Positions 62,035 through 64,000 of a stretch of 64,000 nt of DNA are shown here, in pieces. The stretch is from the NCBI GenBank assembly GCA_029194665.1, contig JARFXO010000004.1:186001-250000 (forward strand), in the 5' to 3' direction. The notes beneath the pieces are model-generated. The model searched no databases. It was not told the DNA's origin and saw only the letters and a list, made by a program, of their open reading frames with translations. Both the position numbers and the translations under genes were made by a program. Each line of letters begins with the position of its first letter. Position 1 is the stretch's first letter. Origin of the DNA: Nitrospira sp. Its GTDB lineage: Bacteria > Nitrospirota > Nitrospiria > Nitrospirales > Nitrospiraceae.

Positions 62035-62642
62035 ATCTGCGCACTCCTTTTTCGTGCCACATAAGGTTAAATCATCAAGGCTGAGATCCAACTTCTCTCG
62101 TATTGGCCGGCATTCTAACAGAGATGTTCCGATGAAGAAAAGGCCAGGATTTCCTCCAAACAGGTGGAGCCACCTCGTAATATCTGAAGCAGACGGCGGA
62201 CTGCAGGTCGACAGGAGCCGCATGACCCTGTCAACTTGTGATTCCCCGCAGCACGCTACGGGGAATCACAAGTGCAAGGGTTGCGACGCCTGTCGGAGTC
62301 TTTGCCTCCTCGAAAGGGAGCAGACCTTCGCCTCAGATGCCGTTCAAGATCCGCTTCTTGGAAAAGTGATTTTTGGACAAGGGTAGTTCGAAACTCTTTT
62401 CAGGACGGCACGACCAGGAATGAATGGAGCGAGTTTGTCGGCAGGGCGTGGGTTTCAATGAGGACTCCGACGTTGGTAGCCCAACCAACCAAGTTCCTGA
62501 ATTCATGCAGCCAGATCCTGTGTGTGGCGACGCCATCAGGTATAGTGTTTGTGAGAGCTTCGAGGCCAAGGGGCCCGGACTATCTGGACTATATTATATA
62601 GTGTACGGAAGGGCGATCTGTTCCCAGGAACACGGAGTTGCG
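62035..62642. promoter_or_regulatory. Divergent intergenic region with a perfect 15-bp palindromic hairpin
   Basis: About 600 bases between divergent genes. ACTTGTGATTCCCCG (62234-62248) and CGGGGAATCACAAGT (62259-62273) are exact complements around a 10-base loop. No T-run follows on either strand, and both neighbours start away from it, so it is not a normal terminator. It may be an operator, an RNA element or a repeat scar. The rest shows no convincing gene, though a frame is open from 62424 into the CBS gene. Confidence 0.6.
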
Positions 62643-63479
62643 ATGCGCGAATCTAGAGGTGGAGCGGTCAAGGACTTTATGCATCGCAACCTGGAGATGG
62701 TTCCACAAGAGACGACGGTCGTGCTGGCGGCCGAGCGGATGGGTGCTCGGCGTATCGGCTGCGTGTTGGTGGAGTCCGGCGATCCCGAACGAGGACTGAT
62801 AGGGATTGTGACGGAGACGGATTTGGTGCGGAAAGTGCTTGCGAAGGGAGTGGATCAGGCGGTCACGGCGGTGGATCGTGTGATGAGCCGCCCACCGTTG
62901 ACGATCGCGGCAGAAGGCTCCATGTTGGATGCCAGCCATGTGATGGAAGGCAACCAGGTCCGTCACCTCTGCGTGGTGGAGGGAGAGGAGATCGTCGGGG
63001 TTGTTTCAGTACGGGATTTGGTGCGATCGTTTGTGGATGCGGAGAGCAATCCCGTCATCGATCTCGACGGGGTATACCGGCCGCTTGGCGTCCTGATGGC
63101 GACCCCGGCCGCTACGATCGGCACAGAAGAGTCCATTTTTGCGGCTGCTGTGCGAATGAGCGAGAAGCGCATCGGGTCATTGCTGACGATTGAGGCCGGC
63201 GAGCTCGTCGGCGTCGTGACCGAGAGCGACCTGGTCCGAAAAGGGCTCGCCTCCAACCAGGATGCAGGCAAAACCCGTGTTAGTGCCGTGATGAGCTCCC
63301 CTCTGCTGAGCATTGATGTCAATCGTACGATTCGCGATGCCAGTCAAGTCATGACCGAACGGGGTGTGCGTCACTTGGCCGTCAGTGAGAACGACAAGAT
63401 TGTCGGAGTGCTTTCCATACGGGACTTAGTGAAAATGGTGTCGGTCCGGGACCGCCCTGGGTTTTTCGGCTATGCGTAG
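62643..63479 (+). CDS. Four-CBS-domain protein
   Basis: About 278 residues from MRESRGGAVKDFMHRNL; the longer open frame to 62424 begins in sequence that does not look coding. Four CBS motifs follow: MGARRIGCVLVESGDPERGLIGIVTETDLVRK, HVMEGNQVRHLCVVEGEEIVGVVSVRDLVRSF, MSEKRIGSLLTIEAGELVGVVTESDLVRKGL and VMTERGVRHLAVSENDKIVGVLSIRDLVKM. Two Bateman modules give up to four nucleotide sites, probably a nucleotide sensor. It resembles a doubled form of the CBS protein at 33 kb. Confidence 0.9.
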   Translation: MRESRGGAVKDFMHRNLEMVPQETTVVLAAERMGARRIGCVLVESGDPERGLIGIVTETDLVRKVLAKGVDQAVTAVDRVMSRPPLTIAAEGSMLDASHVMEGNQVRHLCVVEGEEIVGVVSVRDLVRSFVDAESNPVIDLDGVYRPLGVLMATPAATIGTEESIFAAAVRMSEKRIGSLLTIEAGELVGVVTESDLVRKGLASNQDAGKTRVSAVMSSPLLSIDVNRTIRDASQVMTERGVRHLAVSENDKIVGVLSIRDLVKMVSVRDRPGFFGYA

Positions 63480-63819
63480 GTCGAGAGCGAGGAAGGAAGA
63501 ACGTGACATCCTACGTTTGTGCAGAGGTTAGGTCTATGCTGAGGCAATGCGGTAGGGACGCACGGGGGTGAGTGTGGCTCGACACTGTTCGGCAATCGGG
63601 AAATGGTTTCTGACACCTGTTGTTATCTCCAAACAATCCTTGAACTTACCCAACAGCCGGACATGGAAGAAGCCTTCGGGTCCATCCGTCTCGTGGAGAC
63701 GGAAAGCTAAGGTGAAACAGATTAGGACAAGAGTTAAGGGTAATGATAATGTTGTGCCTGGATCAGGAGCTTCCATTTTCCCTGAACCTCAACCTTAGCC
63801 TCAGGTCCTCGGAGCACTC
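63480..63819. other. Intergenic stretch upstream of sthA, possible 35-residue ORF
   Basis: About 340 bases. One plus-strand frame, 63603-63710, reads MVSDTCCYLQTILELTQQPDMEEAFGSIRLVETES and looks protein-like but lacks a clear ribosome site and a known family. Overlapping longer frames look non-coding. The region must also hold the sthA promoter. Confidence 0.35.
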
Positions 63820-64000
63820 ATGGCACACTACGACTTACTCGTTATCGGCACGGGACCGGCCGGCCAAAAGGCCGCAGTGCAGGCAGCCAAAATCGGCAAG
63901 AAGGTGGGTTTGATCGAGAAGAAGGAAGTCGTCGGAGGCGTCTGCATCAACACCGGCACGATTCCGAGTAAAGCCCTGCGCGAAGCCGTGCTCTATTTTT
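63820..64000 (+). CDS. sthA: Soluble pyridine nucleotide transhydrogenase, N-terminal part (runs off window)
   Basis: From an ATG at 63820 with GGAG five bases upstream the frame is open to the window end: [56 protein letters not shown]. The FAD loop [10 protein letters not shown] and the [11 protein letters not shown] segment are those of SthA. In SthA the redox disulfide of related lipoamide dehydrogenases is reduced to one Cys (C-x-x-x-x-T), and that is seen here. It should balance NADH and NADPH. Only ~60 residues are visible. Confidence 0.88.
   Translation, partial: MAHYDLLVIGTGPAGQKAAVQAAKIGKKVGLIEKKEVVGGVCINTGTIPSKALREAVLYF

Noticed and set aside
62424-62642. N-terminal extension of the four-CBS protein
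   Set aside because: The frame is open but the 73 residues are unlike coding sequence and the first CBS motif begins soon after the ATG at 62643.

Overview
This window reads like a chromosomal segment of a Nitrospira-type bacterium (phylum Nitrospirota). The core block at 53.2-61.6 kb, read on the minus strand, is two bifunctional-nuclease paralogs, rplM-rpsI, argC-argJ and rpsB-tsf-pyrH-frr-alr. Protein style, GC-rich codon use and the many small lipoproteins fit that group. The taxonomic call is inference from gene order and protein resemblance; no 16S rRNA gene or nitrification gene is present here.

Layout. 0-2 kb: a truncated IS630 transposase, a UPF0175/DUF3368 toxin-antitoxin pair and a DUF2283 protein. 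1.9-5.2 kb: a tightly overlapping three-gene operon (saccharopine dehydrogenase-like, ALDH7-like aldehyde dehydrogenase, VOC protein) that looks like lysine or 2-aminoadipate catabolism. 5.2-18.4 kb: mostly minus-strand single genes, including a GNAT acetyltransferase, cytochrome P450, universal stress protein, aldo/keto reductase, ICMT-like methyltransferase, lipoproteins, CreA, a PilZ protein and a DUF4412 protein, with several broken genes between them. 18.4-26.8 kb: a transposon graveyard holding an IS21-family element inside a decayed IS3 element, an IS1380 element inside an IS5 element, and a 106-bp MITE sharing the IS5 ends. 26.8-43 kb: a second toxin-antitoxin-like pair, two tandem B12-binding radical SAM proteins, PhzF, CBS, MoaB, a thioredoxin-like ferredoxin, a complete IS1380 element, Rieske, HNH, a precorrin-2 dehydrogenase-like protein, a thiamine-binding-like protein and a large hybrid sensor kinase.

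44-53 kb is an accessory island. It is bounded by an intact FadL-type outer-membrane protein gene and by a near-identical copy of that gene's last ~360 bp. Inside are an IS630 element nested in an IS5 element, a truncated CARDB-like gene, a secreted esterase, a DsbA-like protein, a secreted HExxH protein with four 8-Cys repeats, a cupredoxin-like/large-domain gene split by one in-frame stop, and an IS110 remnant. 53-62 kb is the housekeeping core. The end holds a YggX-like protein, a four-CBS protein and the start of a soluble transhydrogenase (sthA).

Caution on quality: rpsB, an essential gene, carries three single-base losses in this sequence, two of them in homopolymers. At least some frameshifts reported elsewhere in the window may therefore be sequencing or assembly errors rather than biology.
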